A stretch of 64,000 bases of DNA from contig NC_008531.1 of the NCBI RefSeq assembly GCF_000014445.1, positions 341,001 to 405,000 on the forward strand. The letters are read 5' to 3'. Position numbers and translations under genes: made by a program. The DNA is from Leuconostoc mesenteroides subsp. mesenteroides ATCC 8293. GTDB taxonomy: Bacteria > Bacillota > Bacilli > Lactobacillales > Lactobacillaceae. Under the pieces are notes generated by a model. It saw only the letters and a list, made by a program, of their open reading frames with translations, was not told the DNA's origin and made no database searches. This document shows positions 1 through 8,498 of the stretch, in pieces (position 1 is the first letter of the stretch; the number at the start of each line of letters is the position of its first letter).

Positions 1-435
1 TTTGGTGAGCCAGATGCTACCGAAGAAGAAATGATTGATGCTGCCAAGCAGGCGAACATCCATGACTTTATTATGACACTTCCAGAAGGTTATCAGACCA
101 AAGTAGATGACGAAAATTCGGTCTTTTCAACAGGTCAAAAACAATTATTATCAATCGCCCGCACAATTTTGACTAATCCGGATTTCTTAATATTAGATGA
201 AGCAACATCTAATGTAGATACGGTGACAGAGGCAAAAATCCAAGCGGCGATGGATAATGTTATTGCTGGACGTACGAGTTTTGTTATTGCGCACCGATTG
301 AAAACAATACTGGGTGCTGATAAAATTGTTGTTCTTAAAGATGGTCGAGTTATTGAAAAGGGCTCGCATCAAGAATTAGTTGCTGAAGGCGGATTTTATT
401 CAGAATTGTACCATAATCAAATGGTATTTGATTAA
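1..435 (+). CDS. ABC exporter, C-terminal part of ATPase domain (5' truncated by window)
   Basis: The reading frame is open from base 1, so only the last ~144 residues of a larger protein are present. Visible are a degenerate ABC signature (STGQKQ), a Walker B with catalytic Glu (FLILDEATS), the D-loop (SNVDT) and the H-loop His (VIAHRL). This order and the C-terminal tail match the nucleotide-binding domain of a fused membrane/ATPase exporter of the MsbA/LmrA type, often one half of a heterodimeric multidrug pair. The membrane domain and Walker A lie outside the window. The signature carries Thr where LSGGQ has Gly, a variation common in heterodimeric exporters. The substrate cannot be told from this fragment. 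Confidence 0.85.
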   Translation, partial: FGEPDATEEEMIDAAKQANIHDFIMTLPEGYQTKVDDENSVFSTGQKQLLSIARTILTNPDFLILDEATSNVDTVTEAKIQAAMDNVIAGRTSFVIAHRLKTILGADKIVVLKDGRVIEKGSHQELVAEGGFYSELYHNQMVFD

Positions 436-530
436 CATAGTAAAAATCAACAAATAGTTTGAAGTCCTGTGTTATAAAGGATGGAAAATAATTTGTTGTT
501 TTTTTTTAGTGAAGAACAATTGCATCAGTA

Positions 531-560
531 TTCGACCATTTTTACGTAAAATGTTATAAT
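531..560 (+). promoter_or_regulatory. Probable promoter of the glycolipid/LTA operon
   Basis: A consensus -10 TATAAT lies at 555-560, with a weaker -35 (TTCGAC, 531-536) 18 bp upstream. The predicted start of transcription near 567 leaves a leader of about 47 nt before the first glycosyltransferase. Confidence 0.55.
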
Positions 561-613
561 AGCAGTATTGCTTTTATAGAAAATTTGTATATTTTTGAAC
601 ATTGGAGAAAACA

Positions 614-1840
614 ATGAACATTGGTTTGTTTACGGACACGTACTTTCCACAAGTCAGTGGAGTTGCGACTTCGATTAAGACACTTAAAGAAGCACTTGAA
701 AGTCAGGGGCACGAAGTTTATATTTTTACATCTACTGACCCCAAGGTACCTAAAAATAAATTTGAATCGCATATTTATCGTTTTTCAAGCCTCCCATATC
801 TTGGATTTAAAGATCGTCGACTAGCATTTCGTGGCTTGATTCAAGCTGTTGAAATTGCCAAATCTGTACAACTCGACATTGTACATACCCAAACAGAATT
901 CTCTTTAGGTTTAATGGGTAAATTTGTGGCGCGACAGTTAAAAATTCCTGCTGTCCACACCTATCATACGATGTATGAAGACTACACCCATTATTTTGCT
1001 AAGGGGATGTTGATTGGACCGCATGGTGTGGGGCGTATTATGAAGGGATATATGGTTAGTATGGCAGGTGTTATTGCGCCGTCAAATCTCGTTCAAGATA
1101 CGCTTCGTCGTTACGGTGTGACCGTGCCTATGAGAGTTATTCCGACAGGTGTTTGTTTACCAGAGCATGGTACGAAACAAACTAACTTACGAGAAAAGTA
1201 TCACTTTTCTGAATTGCAGCCTATTGTTCTGTCGCTGGGACGCTTAGCGTTTGAAAAGAATATTAGTGTGACAATTTCCGTATTTTCTGAAGTATTACAG
1301 ACAATACCCGAAGCACGTTTAGTAATTGCTGGTGATGGTCCAGCACGTAAATCTTTAGAAGAGCAGGTCGAAGAACTAGCGCTTGAAGACAAAATAATAT
1401 TCACAGGGATGGTCAATCATGATGACATCTTTGATTATTATAAGATGTCGAATGTGTTTGTAAGTTCTTCAGATACTGAAACTCAAGGATTAACATTTAT
1501 TGAGGCGATGGCAGCAGATAGACCATTTGTGGCTATACATTCACCTTACTTAGATAATTTAGTTGATAATGAAGCTATTGGTACGTTGGTGAGCGATTAT
1601 GATGAACTACTAGCAGGTATCACAAAATATCTTAAACGACCAAATACAGAAGAAGATATTGCCTATCGGCATAAAAAAATGAAAGACGTGGATGCAAACA
1701 CCTTTGCAACACGTGTTTTAGCATTTTATGATGATATTTTGGCCAGTTATCATGCTAGCGACGTGGAAGATGAGTATCCCAATGATGAAGAGGTGGGATA
1801 TATGAAACGTATCTTACGTAATCCATTCAGGAGAAATTAA
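614..1840 (+). CDS. GT4 glycosyltransferase, probable 1,2-diacylglycerol 3-glucosyltransferase
   Basis: Predicted to transfer glucose from UDP-glucose to diacylglycerol at the cytoplasmic membrane face, making the first sugar of the glycolipid anchor of lipoteichoic acid. The 408-residue protein starts MNIGLFTDTYFPQVSGV, typical of this GT-B subgroup. It has the retaining-GT4 E-x7-E motif (ETQGLTFIEAMA) in the C-terminal half. I chose ATG 614, preceded by GGAG at 604-607, rather than an in-frame TTG at 602 that overlaps this Shine-Dalgarno. It is the first gene of a tight run with a second GT4 enzyme and ltaS, which supports the lipid assignment. The acceptor specificity is inferred from family and context (LafA/BgsB-like). 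Confidence 0.85.
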   Translation: MNIGLFTDTYFPQVSGVATSIKTLKEALESQGHEVYIFTSTDPKVPKNKFESHIYRFSSLPYLGFKDRRLAFRGLIQAVEIAKSVQLDIVHTQTEFSLGLMGKFVARQLKIPAVHTYHTMYEDYTHYFAKGMLIGPHGVGRIMKGYMVSMAGVIAPSNLVQDTLRRYGVTVPMRVIPTGVCLPEHGTKQTNLREKYHFSELQPIVLSLGRLAFEKNISVTISVFSEVLQTIPEARLVIAGDGPARKSLEEQVEELALEDKIIFTGMVNHDDIFDYYKMSNVFVSSSDTETQGLTFIEAMAADRPFVAIHSPYLDNLVDNEAIGTLVSDYDELLAGITKYLKRPNTEEDIAYRHKKMKDVDANTFATRVLAFYDDILASYHASDVEDEYPNDEEVGYMKRILRNPFRRN

Positions 1841-2848
1841 TTGAAAGTTTTACTTTATTTTGAAAATCAAAATTTAATAGCTAAGTCTGGTATTGGACGT
1901 GCGTTAAAGTTACAAAAAGAAGCCTTATCTTACACAGATGTTGAAGTAACTACTGATACCCAGTCCCTTGATTACGATGTACTGCATATTAATACATACG
2001 GTGTGAATAGCCATCATATGGTCAATAAGGCACATAAATTGGGTAAAAAAGTTGTTTACCACGGTCATTCAACTTATGAAGATTTTCGGAATTCCTTTAC
2101 TGGTTCTAATACCATTGCCCCGTTATTTAAACGATACTTAGTATCGCTTTATAGTAAGTCTGATGCGATTATTACGCCAACACCTTATTCGAAGCAGTTA
2201 CTACGTGGATACCGTTTAAATCAACCAATTATTCCTATTTCTAATGGTATTCCCCTAGAAAAATATCAGCATGATGATGATAAAATAAAAAAGTTTCGTG
2301 AATACTTTGACTTGGCAGATGATCAAAAAGTGATTATGAGCGTGGGGCTTTTCTTTGAGCGAAAAGGTATTTTAGACTTCGTTGAACTAGCAAAAAGGCA
2401 TCCTGAGCATGTTTTTATTTGGTTTGGCTACACTGATTTACGATTAGTACCTAATAAGATAAGTCGTTTGATAAAAGGTAATCATCCACGAAATTTAATT
2501 TTTCCTGGATATATTACTGGGGATGTCATTCGTGGTGCTTTTCAAGGTGCAGATTTGTTTTTGTATCCTTCTTACGAAGAAACGGAAGGCATTGTGGTAC
2601 TAGAAGCTTTAGCTTCCAAGCAAAAGGTTTTGGTTCGTGACATTCCAGTATATAAAAAATGGTTACAGGATGGGGTAAATAGCTATAAAGCCCGTGATTT
2701 AGATGAGTTTGAAATCAAAATGCAAAAAATTTTAACTGGGGAATCACCAAATTTAAGTGAATCAGGCTATAAATTAGCTCAAACACGTGACCTACCTGAA
2801 ATTGGAAAACAATTACAGGCGGTATATAAAATGGTGTTAGAAGGGTGA
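1841..2848 (+). CDS. GT4 glycosyltransferase, probable second glycolipid sugar transferase (LafB/CpoA-like)
   Basis: A 335-residue GT-B enzyme beginning at TTG 1841, directly after the stop of the previous gene, with AGGAGA at 1829-1834. It carries the GT4 donor-site E-x7-E motif (EETEGIVVLEALA), and its N-terminus MKVLLYFENQ resembles the LafB/CpoA group. That group adds a second sugar, often galactose, to monoglucosyl-diacylglycerol. Its place between the first glycolipid glycosyltransferase and ltaS suggests it completes the disaccharide anchor of lipoteichoic acid. Family membership is clear; the identity of the second sugar is not. Confidence 0.8.
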   Translation: MKVLLYFENQNLIAKSGIGRALKLQKEALSYTDVEVTTDTQSLDYDVLHINTYGVNSHHMVNKAHKLGKKVVYHGHSTYEDFRNSFTGSNTIAPLFKRYLVSLYSKSDAIITPTPYSKQLLRGYRLNQPIIPISNGIPLEKYQHDDDKIKKFREYFDLADDQKVIMSVGLFFERKGILDFVELAKRHPEHVFIWFGYTDLRLVPNKISRLIKGNHPRNLIFPGYITGDVIRGAFQGADLFLYPSYEETEGIVVLEALASKQKVLVRDIPVYKKWLQDGVNSYKARDLDEFEIKMQKILTGESPNLSESGYKLAQTRDLPEIGKQLQAVYKMVLEG

Positions 2849-2857
2849 GTAATCGCG

Positions 2858-3895
2858 ATGTTCAAACGTGATAGAGTATCAATGATTATCGTTGTTGTTC
2901 TGACGGCTATTGTCGTTTATTTTTTGACAAAAGAATTAAGTGGTAAAGGACACCAACTGTCCGTGGCGTTGGAAAATCTGGATTGGCATTGGTTACTGTT
3001 TGGCCTGTTCACGATGATTATATCAATTTTCCTTGAGGCGGCTGCTACAAGGGCCTTATTGAGCAAAGAAGATCGGCGCCATACCTCGGTTTTGTCCTTA
3101 TTAAGAGTTCCGCTACTAAACTTATTGGGAACAGGAGTCACGCCATTTGCTACTGGAGGCCAGCCGGCACAACTATATGGTTTATCGCGATCTGGAGTAG
3201 AAACTGGGCGGGCGATGTCTGTTATTCTCATGAAGTTTTTAGTCTATCAAATTGTTGTTGTGGTATTCTTTATAATAGGCTATGTCTCTGCCGAACACTT
3301 TATTTATCAACAGGTTAATCCCACTTTCGCAACATTCATCCCCTTTGCCATAGCGATTCATGCTGTAGTAATTATTGGTATTATATTGGTTATGTTTTGG
3401 CCATCGTTAACATTACGCTTGGTCGATTTAGTGGCAATAGTTGTAAAAAAAATGATGCGTCGCGAGCGTTTTGAGCGATTAATTGCGAATGTTAAGCAAA
3501 AGATTGATAATTTTCATACCGAATCACGTCGCGTAATTAGCAGTTGGCAATCATTGGTTGGCGCCACTTTTTTTACGTCATTACAACTGATTACGTTCTA
3601 TATGATACCTTATTTTGTCATACGTGCTTTCGGCTATCAGTCTGTCAATCCGTGGCTGATTGTAACGATGAATATTATGATTGTTATGGTGATTTCCTTG
3701 TTCCCAATCCCAGGTGGTGTTGGTGGTGCAGAGCTTAGCTTTCAATTATTGTTCTCACCTTTTGTTAAAAATCCAGCAACATTGATTCTCGTTATCTTAC
3801 TTTGGCGATTTATTACTTATTATTTTGGTATCTTTGCAGGGATAATTGCTTACCTTATTCCTGCTCACCATGATAGGAGGAGTGACAATGCTTGA
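2858..3895 (+). CDS. Flippase-like membrane protein (UPF0104/LPG-synthase TM family)
   Basis: A 345-residue integral membrane protein with about eight hydrophobic segments and the family landmarks VTPFATGGQPAQ in the middle and FPIPGGVGGAE near residue 285. This is the membrane portion related to the MprF/YbhN flippase domain, without the aminoacyl-transferase domain. Families of this type are linked to moving lipids or lipid-linked sugars across the bilayer. Here it follows two glycolipid glycosyltransferases and precedes ltaS, so a role in presenting the glycolipid anchor outside the membrane is a reasonable inference. Its 3' end overlaps the start of the next gene by 8 bp, showing translational coupling. 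Confidence 0.75.
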   Translation: MFKRDRVSMIIVVVLTAIVVYFLTKELSGKGHQLSVALENLDWHWLLFGLFTMIISIFLEAAATRALLSKEDRRHTSVLSLLRVPLLNLLGTGVTPFATGGQPAQLYGLSRSGVETGRAMSVILMKFLVYQIVVVVFFIIGYVSAEHFIYQQVNPTFATFIPFAIAIHAVVIIGIILVMFWPSLTLRLVDLVAIVVKKMMRRERFERLIANVKQKIDNFHTESRRVISSWQSLVGATFFTSLQLITFYMIPYFVIRAFGYQSVNPWLIVTMNIMIVMVISLFPIPGGVGGAELSFQLLFSPFVKNPATLILVILLWRFITYYFGIFAGIIAYLIPAHHDRRSDNA

Positions 3896-4151
3896 CAACA
3901 AATACAATACGAGTGATTTGAAACAAATTTTATGTCGGTTACGTGCTATGATTGATTCAACAGATGGCAGCGTGCAAACGCGTCGATTTGATGCTTTTGG
4001 CATTGAAGCTTTACAGGTTACGTATGATCAATTGACAAGGATCTGGACAGTTCAGGAACATCGTGAAATTCGACAGTTTCAGTTTGATGATATTGATTTA
4101 GTTGCAATTGAAATTTATGATGTTTTACATGATTTCAAACTAATTTATTAG
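3888..4151 (+). CDS. ykuJ: YkuJ family protein (DUF1797)
   Basis: A small soluble protein of 87 residues. The start is ATG 3888, with a strong AGGAGG at 3875-3880; it lies within the end of the upstream membrane-protein gene. The C-terminal segment FQFDDIDLVAIEIYDVL is the conserved core of the YkuJ family, whose structure is known from Bacillus but whose function is not. Residues 1-40 form a predicted helix with an RLRAMIDS pattern. It is embedded between LTA genes and may simply share their transcript. No catalytic residues or cofactors can be pointed to. Confidence 0.75.
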   Translation: MLDNKYNTSDLKQILCRLRAMIDSTDGSVQTRRFDAFGIEALQVTYDQLTRIWTVQEHREIRQFQFDDIDLVAIEIYDVLHDFKLIY

Positions 4152-4205
4152 GAGGGTGCCCAACACATGCTATTAGGATGTTATCGGGCACGTTTATAAC
4201 AAATG
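4150..4205 (+). promoter_or_regulatory. Hairpin between Shine-Dalgarno and ltaS start, with a 10-codon mini-ORF
   Basis: AGGAGG at 4150-4155 is 47 nt from the ltaS ATG (4203), and no Shine-Dalgarno is seen closer. GTGCCC (4156-4161) pairs with GGGCAC (4186-4191), and AACA (4162-4165) with TGTT (4179-4182). When the hairpin folds, the AGGAGG is only 11 nt from the ATG. The same interval also encodes a 10-residue ORF (ATG 4167 to TAA 4197-4199) in frame with ltaS and ending 3 nt before it. Either bypass of the hairpin or coupling through the mini-ORF could set LtaS output. Confidence 0.55.
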
Positions 4206-6341
4206 ATAAGTTTATTAAAACGAATCTCAAATCCCAGAAACCTCTGGCACCAAGTTAAACGAACTATGGATACATCGGCGCCAATAGTTTGGTTTTTCAT
4301 ATTAAACGTCGTTCTTGTGTGGTTGAAGACGTATGCTGAATACCACATGAACTTTAATTTGGGTGTGGAAGGATCAACGCAGCAATTTTTGCTATTTTTG
4401 AATCCCATCCCGACGGCTATTATATTTTTAAGTATTTCCTTGTATTTTCGTGGCGTAACCAGTTATTGGTTGGCAATTATTTTTAATTTGATTCAGTCAA
4501 TATGGTTATTTGCGAATATGCTATACTACAGAGAATTTTCAGATTTCTTATCCATGGGTATTTTGGGTTCGGGTAGTTCAACTGGAACAAATCTTGGTAA
4601 ATCAATTGCGGCAATTATTCATTGGACGGATTATCTTGTCTTTATCGATATTGTGATCTTAATCTTGCTAGTGGTTTTCAAGCAATTAACGATTGATCAT
4701 AAAGGCGTTCAAAAAAAATTTGCTATTTTAACGACGCTTTTTGGTGTCATCTTGATGTTAGTAGATTACGGCATCGCATCAACGGATCGTTCAGGTTTGT
4801 TGACCCGTTCGTTTGATAATAATTACATTGTTAAATATTTAGGATTGAATGAATATGCTGTATTTAACGCTGTACAAACTTATAATCAAACTGAAAGCCG
4901 GAAGCGAGCAAAGCCATCCGATTTAGCTAAAGTAAAAAAGTTTGTTGCTACGCAAAAACTGCCTGCCAATATTCAGTATTATGGTACGCAAAAAGGTAAG
5001 AACGTCTTTATGATTCATTTGGAATCATTTCAGCAGTTCTTAATAGATTATAAAGTTGATGGGCAGGAAGTCACACCCAACCTGAACCAGTTCTATCATG
5101 ACCAAAACACACTAAGTTTCGATAACTTCTATAACCAAGTTGGTCAAGGGAAGACATCTGATGCGGAGATGATGCAAGAAAACTCACTATATGGTTTGGC
5201 TACAGGTTCTGCTATGGTCAAGTATGGTACGAGTAATACGTTTGAGTCATTACCAGCTATCTTAGGACAAAGAGGCTATACAACTGCTGCCTTTCACGGG
5301 GATGTTGCAAGTTTTTGGAATCGTGATAATACCTATAAATCATTTGGCTATAATTACTTTTTCTCTAAAGCTTATTATGCTAATGCAAACAAAGCAAACT
5401 ATAACATTGGTTATGGGATGAAAGATAAAATTTTTCTGCGAGATAGTGCGAAGTATATTGAACAGCTCCCACAACCATTTTATGCGAAGTTAATAACCGT
5501 AACAAATCATTATCCATATGATTTGGATAAACAAAATATCAGTTTCCCAGCAACAAAAACTGGAGACAAAACTGTTGATGGTTATGTTCAAACTGCTCAC
5601 TATTTGGATCAGGCATTCGCTGAGCTGATGAGTTATCTCAAAAAAGCTGGGTTGTATGACAATTCTGTATTTGTGCTGTATGGTGATCACTATGGAATTT
5701 CTGAAAATCATCAGGATGCTATTGCACAGCTACTTGGTAAAGATAAAATTACTAACAATGATTTAGCTACTTTCCAAAAAGTGCCATTCATGATTCATGC
5801 GACAGGGCTAAAAGGTGGTATTGACCATACATATGGTGGTGAAATTGATATGTTGCCAACTTTAATGGATGTGCTTGGCATCCCAGATAATAATATGACA
5901 ATGTTTGGACAAGATATGCTATCCTCGAAGTACGATGGTAAAGTAGTTTTCCGTGATGGTGATTGGATAACGCCAACGTATACGAAATACAATAACCAGT
6001 ATTTTAATACTACAACTGGTGATCAAGTTACGCTCAAATCAGATAAAAAGTTGCAAAAAGTGGCAAAACAAATGTCCGCTTATGCAACCAAAGTTTTGGG
6101 TTACTCCGATGCAGTTATTACAGGCGACTTATTGCGCTTTGATACTTCAAATTCTGATTTTAATCTTATTAACAAAAAGAATTATAATTATAAAAAAACA
6201 GAGGGACTGGCTTCGCTTAAAAAAGCACTCAAGTCTAATCCTTCGAGTGTATTAGCCAAGAACAAAGGCAAATCAACACTTAGCGACTATGTCACAGATG
6301 CACCGGAATTAAAAACAGATTCTGATGACGATGACAAGTAG
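4203..6341 (+). CDS. ltaS: Lipoteichoic acid synthase LtaS
   Basis: Polymerises glycerol-phosphate from phosphatidylglycerol onto the glycolipid anchor outside the membrane. The 712-residue protein has about five N-terminal membrane segments (residues ~25-195), then an extracellular sulfatase-fold domain. The catalytic Thr is in GQGKTSDAE (about residue 318). Metal and active-site residues are visible as Glu of HLESFQ (~274), TNHYPY and GDHYG (~495-496). The C-terminus is extended and ends in an acidic SDDDDK tail. It is the last gene of the glycolipid run and is followed by a strong terminator. Its translation start is odd: no Shine-Dalgarno sits directly upstream (see the hairpin entry). 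Confidence 0.95.
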   Translation: MISLLKRISNPRNLWHQVKRTMDTSAPIVWFFILNVVLVWLKTYAEYHMNFNLGVEGSTQQFLLFLNPIPTAIIFLSISLYFRGVTSYWLAIIFNLIQSIWLFANMLYYREFSDFLSMGILGSGSSTGTNLGKSIAAIIHWTDYLVFIDIVILILLVVFKQLTIDHKGVQKKFAILTTLFGVILMLVDYGIASTDRSGLLTRSFDNNYIVKYLGLNEYAVFNAVQTYNQTESRKRAKPSDLAKVKKFVATQKLPANIQYYGTQKGKNVFMIHLESFQQFLIDYKVDGQEVTPNLNQFYHDQNTLSFDNFYNQVGQGKTSDAEMMQENSLYGLATGSAMVKYGTSNTFESLPAILGQRGYTTAAFHGDVASFWNRDNTYKSFGYNYFFSKAYYANANKANYNIGYGMKDKIFLRDSAKYIEQLPQPFYAKLITVTNHYPYDLDKQNISFPATKTGDKTVDGYVQTAHYLDQAFAELMSYLKKAGLYDNSVFVLYGDHYGISENHQDAIAQLLGKDKITNNDLATFQKVPFMIHATGLKGGIDHTYGGEIDMLPTLMDVLGIPDNNMTMFGQDMLSSKYDGKVVFRDGDWITPTYTKYNNQYFNTTTGDQVTLKSDKKLQKVAKQMSAYATKVLGYSDAVITGDLLRFDTSNSDFNLINKKNYNYKKTEGLASLKKALKSNPSSVLAKNKGKSTLSDYVTDAPELKTDSDDDDK

Positions 6342-6345
6342 TCAC

Positions 6346-6389
6346 AAAAAACGAACAAAACGCTCATGTAGAACGTTTGTTCGTTTTTT
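6346..6389 (+). terminator. Rho-independent terminator after ltaS
   Basis: Inverted repeat AAAAAACGAACAAA / TTTGTTCGTTTTTT around a short loop, ending in a T run, starts a few bases after the ltaS stop. Its 3' arm also holds the probable LexA box of uvrB. Confidence 0.85.
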
Positions 6390-6397
6390 GTTATAAT
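6370..6397 (+). promoter_or_regulatory. Probable LexA (DinR) box and extended -10 promoter of uvrBA
   Basis: AGAACGTTTGTTCG (6370-6383) fits the Gram-positive SOS box CGAAC-N4-GTTCG except for its first base. It lies 8 bp before an extended -10 (TGT-TATAAT, TATAAT at 6392-6397), where bound LexA would block RNA polymerase. uvrB and uvrA are classical SOS genes. The box is part of the upstream terminator stem, so chance symmetry from the terminator cannot be ruled out. Confidence 0.55.
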
Positions 6398-6457
6398 GGG
6401 ATGATAGTGTATTAATTGTGAAATAATACTGAGCAGATTTATGAAAAGAGAACGTCA

Positions 6458-8467
6458 ATGATAGAGCGACAGATAGAACATGAATTTGAAATTAAGTCTA
6501 AATATGAACCAACCGGTGACCAGCCAAAAGCCATTGAAAAACTAGTTGGTGGAATCAACAATCATGTTAAAGAACAGATATTACTCGGAGCTACGGGAAC
6601 AGGTAAAACATTTACCATTTCAAATGTCATTAAGGAAGTAAAAAAGCCAACGTTGGTTTTAAGTCACAATAAGACTTTAGCTGGGCAGTTATATGGTGAG
6701 CTAAAAGAATTTTTTCCTAACAATGCAGTAGAATATTTTGTCTCTTACTATGATTATTATCAGCCTGAAGCTTATGTCCCAAGTTCTGATACGTTTATTG
6801 AAAAAGATTCAGCTGTGAATGATGAAATCGATAAACTACGAAACTCCGCGACTAGTTCGTTACTTGAACGTAATGATGTCATTGTAGTTGCTTCCGTCAG
6901 TTCTATTTTTGGTTTAGGAGATCCGCACCAATATAAGGATCATGTTATCAGTTTGCGTGTTGGATATGAATATGAGCGTGATCAATTAATGCGTGATTTG
7001 ATTGATGTGCAGTTTACTCGTAATGACATTGATTTTCATCGTGGAACGTTTCGTGTTCGTGGTGACGTGATCGAAATTTTTCCTGCCTCCCAAGATGAAA
7101 TGGCTTTGCGAATTGAATTTTTTGGTGATGAAATTGATCGTATCCGAGAAATTAATTCTTTGACAGGAGAAACAATAGCAGAACGTGACCATGTAGCTAT
7201 TTTTCCAGCAAAACATTTTATGACCGATGACGACCAAATGCAAGTGGCATTGGACGGTATCCGTCAAGAAATGAACACTCAGGTTGAGCTATTCAAAAAA
7301 GAAGGTAAGTTATTAGAGGCGCAGCGTATTAAACAACGTACAGAGTATGATTTGGCGATGCTCGAAGAAATGGGATTTGTTGGCGGCATTGAAAACTACT
7401 CACGTTGGATGGATGGTCGTCAAGCGGGTGAACCACCATTTACATTGATTGACTTTTTTCCAGATGATTTTTTGATTGTTATTGATGAAAGTCATGTTAC
7501 CATGCCACAAATTCGCGGTATGTTTAATGGGGATAAAGCTAGAAAAGAAACGTTGGTTAACTATGGCTTTCGTTTGCCAAGCGCATTAGACAATCGGCCA
7601 TTAAAACTTCCTGAATTCGAAAAACACGTTAACCAGATTATTTATATGTCAGCGACACCTGGTGATTATGAAAATGAGCGTGTCGATTCAAAACACGTTA
7701 TTCAACAAATTATTCGACCAACGGGGTTGCTTGATCCAGAAGTTGAAGTGCGACCTGTTATGGGACAAATTGATGACTTGGTCGGGGAAATAACGAAGCG
7801 ATCGGAGCGTGATGAACGTGTGTTTATCACAACGTTAACCAAACGTATGGCTGAGGACCTAACTGATTATTTGAAGGATTTGGGAATAAAAGTAGCTTAT
7901 TTGCACGCGGATATCAAAACACTTGAACGTACGGAAATTATCCGTGATTTACGCTTGGGTAAATATGATGTTTTAATTGGTATTAACTTATTGCGTGAGG
8001 GGATTGATGTTCCTGAAGTATCCTTAGTAGCTATATTGGATGCTGATAAAGAAGGATTTTTGCGTAATCCACGTTCATTAATCCAAACTATTGGCCGTGC
8101 CGCACGTAATGAAAATGGACACGTTATCATGTATGCGGATAAGATGACTAGATCCATGCTTGAAGCTATTGATGAAACAGCCCGCAGGCGAGAAATTCAG
8201 ATGCAATATAATACGCAACATGGTATTACACCGAAAACAATTAAGAAAGATATTCGTGACCTGATATCTGTCACACATGCTGCTACTGAAGAAAAAGTTG
8301 TTGATTTGACAAAGGTGGCGTTTAACGACTTACCTAAAGATGAGCAACAGTCTATTGTGGATAATATGACGAGTCAAATGAAGGCGGCTGCTAAGGCACT
8401 TGACTTTGAAGAGGCAGCTCAGTTACGCGATACGGTAATGGAATTAAAAACACGTGCTAATCTTTAA
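6458..8467 (+). CDS. uvrB: Excinuclease ABC subunit B
   Basis: DNA-damage verification helicase of nucleotide excision repair; it receives DNA from UvrA and recruits UvrC. The 669-residue length is normal. Visible features are Walker A GATGTGKT (44-51), the damage-probing beta-hairpin [12 protein letters not shown] (~residue 100), the DESH motif II (~342), helicase motif [11 protein letters not shown], and a C-terminal UVR motif (~627-663) for UvrC contact. Start ATG 6458 follows a weak purine-rich site. It pairs with uvrA 31 bp downstream and is probably SOS-inducible. Confidence 0.97.
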   Translation: MIERQIEHEFEIKSKYEPTGDQPKAIEKLVGGINNHVKEQILLGATGTGKTFTISNVIKEVKKPTLVLSHNKTLAGQLYGELKEFFPNNAVEYFVSYYDYYQPEAYVPSSDTFIEKDSAVNDEIDKLRNSATSSLLERNDVIVVASVSSIFGLGDPHQYKDHVISLRVGYEYERDQLMRDLIDVQFTRNDIDFHRGTFRVRGDVIEIFPASQDEMALRIEFFGDEIDRIREINSLTGETIAERDHVAIFPAKHFMTDDDQMQVALDGIRQEMNTQVELFKKEGKLLEAQRIKQRTEYDLAMLEEMGFVGGIENYSRWMDGRQAGEPPFTLIDFFPDDFLIVIDESHVTMPQIRGMFNGDKARKETLVNYGFRLPSALDNRPLKLPEFEKHVNQIIYMSATPGDYENERVDSKHVIQQIIRPTGLLDPEVEVRPVMGQIDDLVGEITKRSERDERVFITTLTKRMAEDLTDYLKDLGIKVAYLHADIKTLERTEIIRDLRLGKYDVLIGINLLREGIDVPEVSLVAILDADKEGFLRNPRSLIQTIGRAARNENGHVIMYADKMTRSMLEAIDETARRREIQMQYNTQHGITPKTIKKDIRDLISVTHAATEEKVVDLTKVAFNDLPKDEQQSIVDNMTSQMKAAAKALDFEEAAQLRDTVMELKTRANL

Positions 8468-8498
8468 TTGAACTGATATAAACGAAAAAGAGAAAATA

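Noticed and set aside
6346..6366. A second LexA box in the left arm of the ltaS terminator
   Set aside because: CGAAC is followed after four bases by CGCTC, not GTTCG, so only the right-hand site fits.
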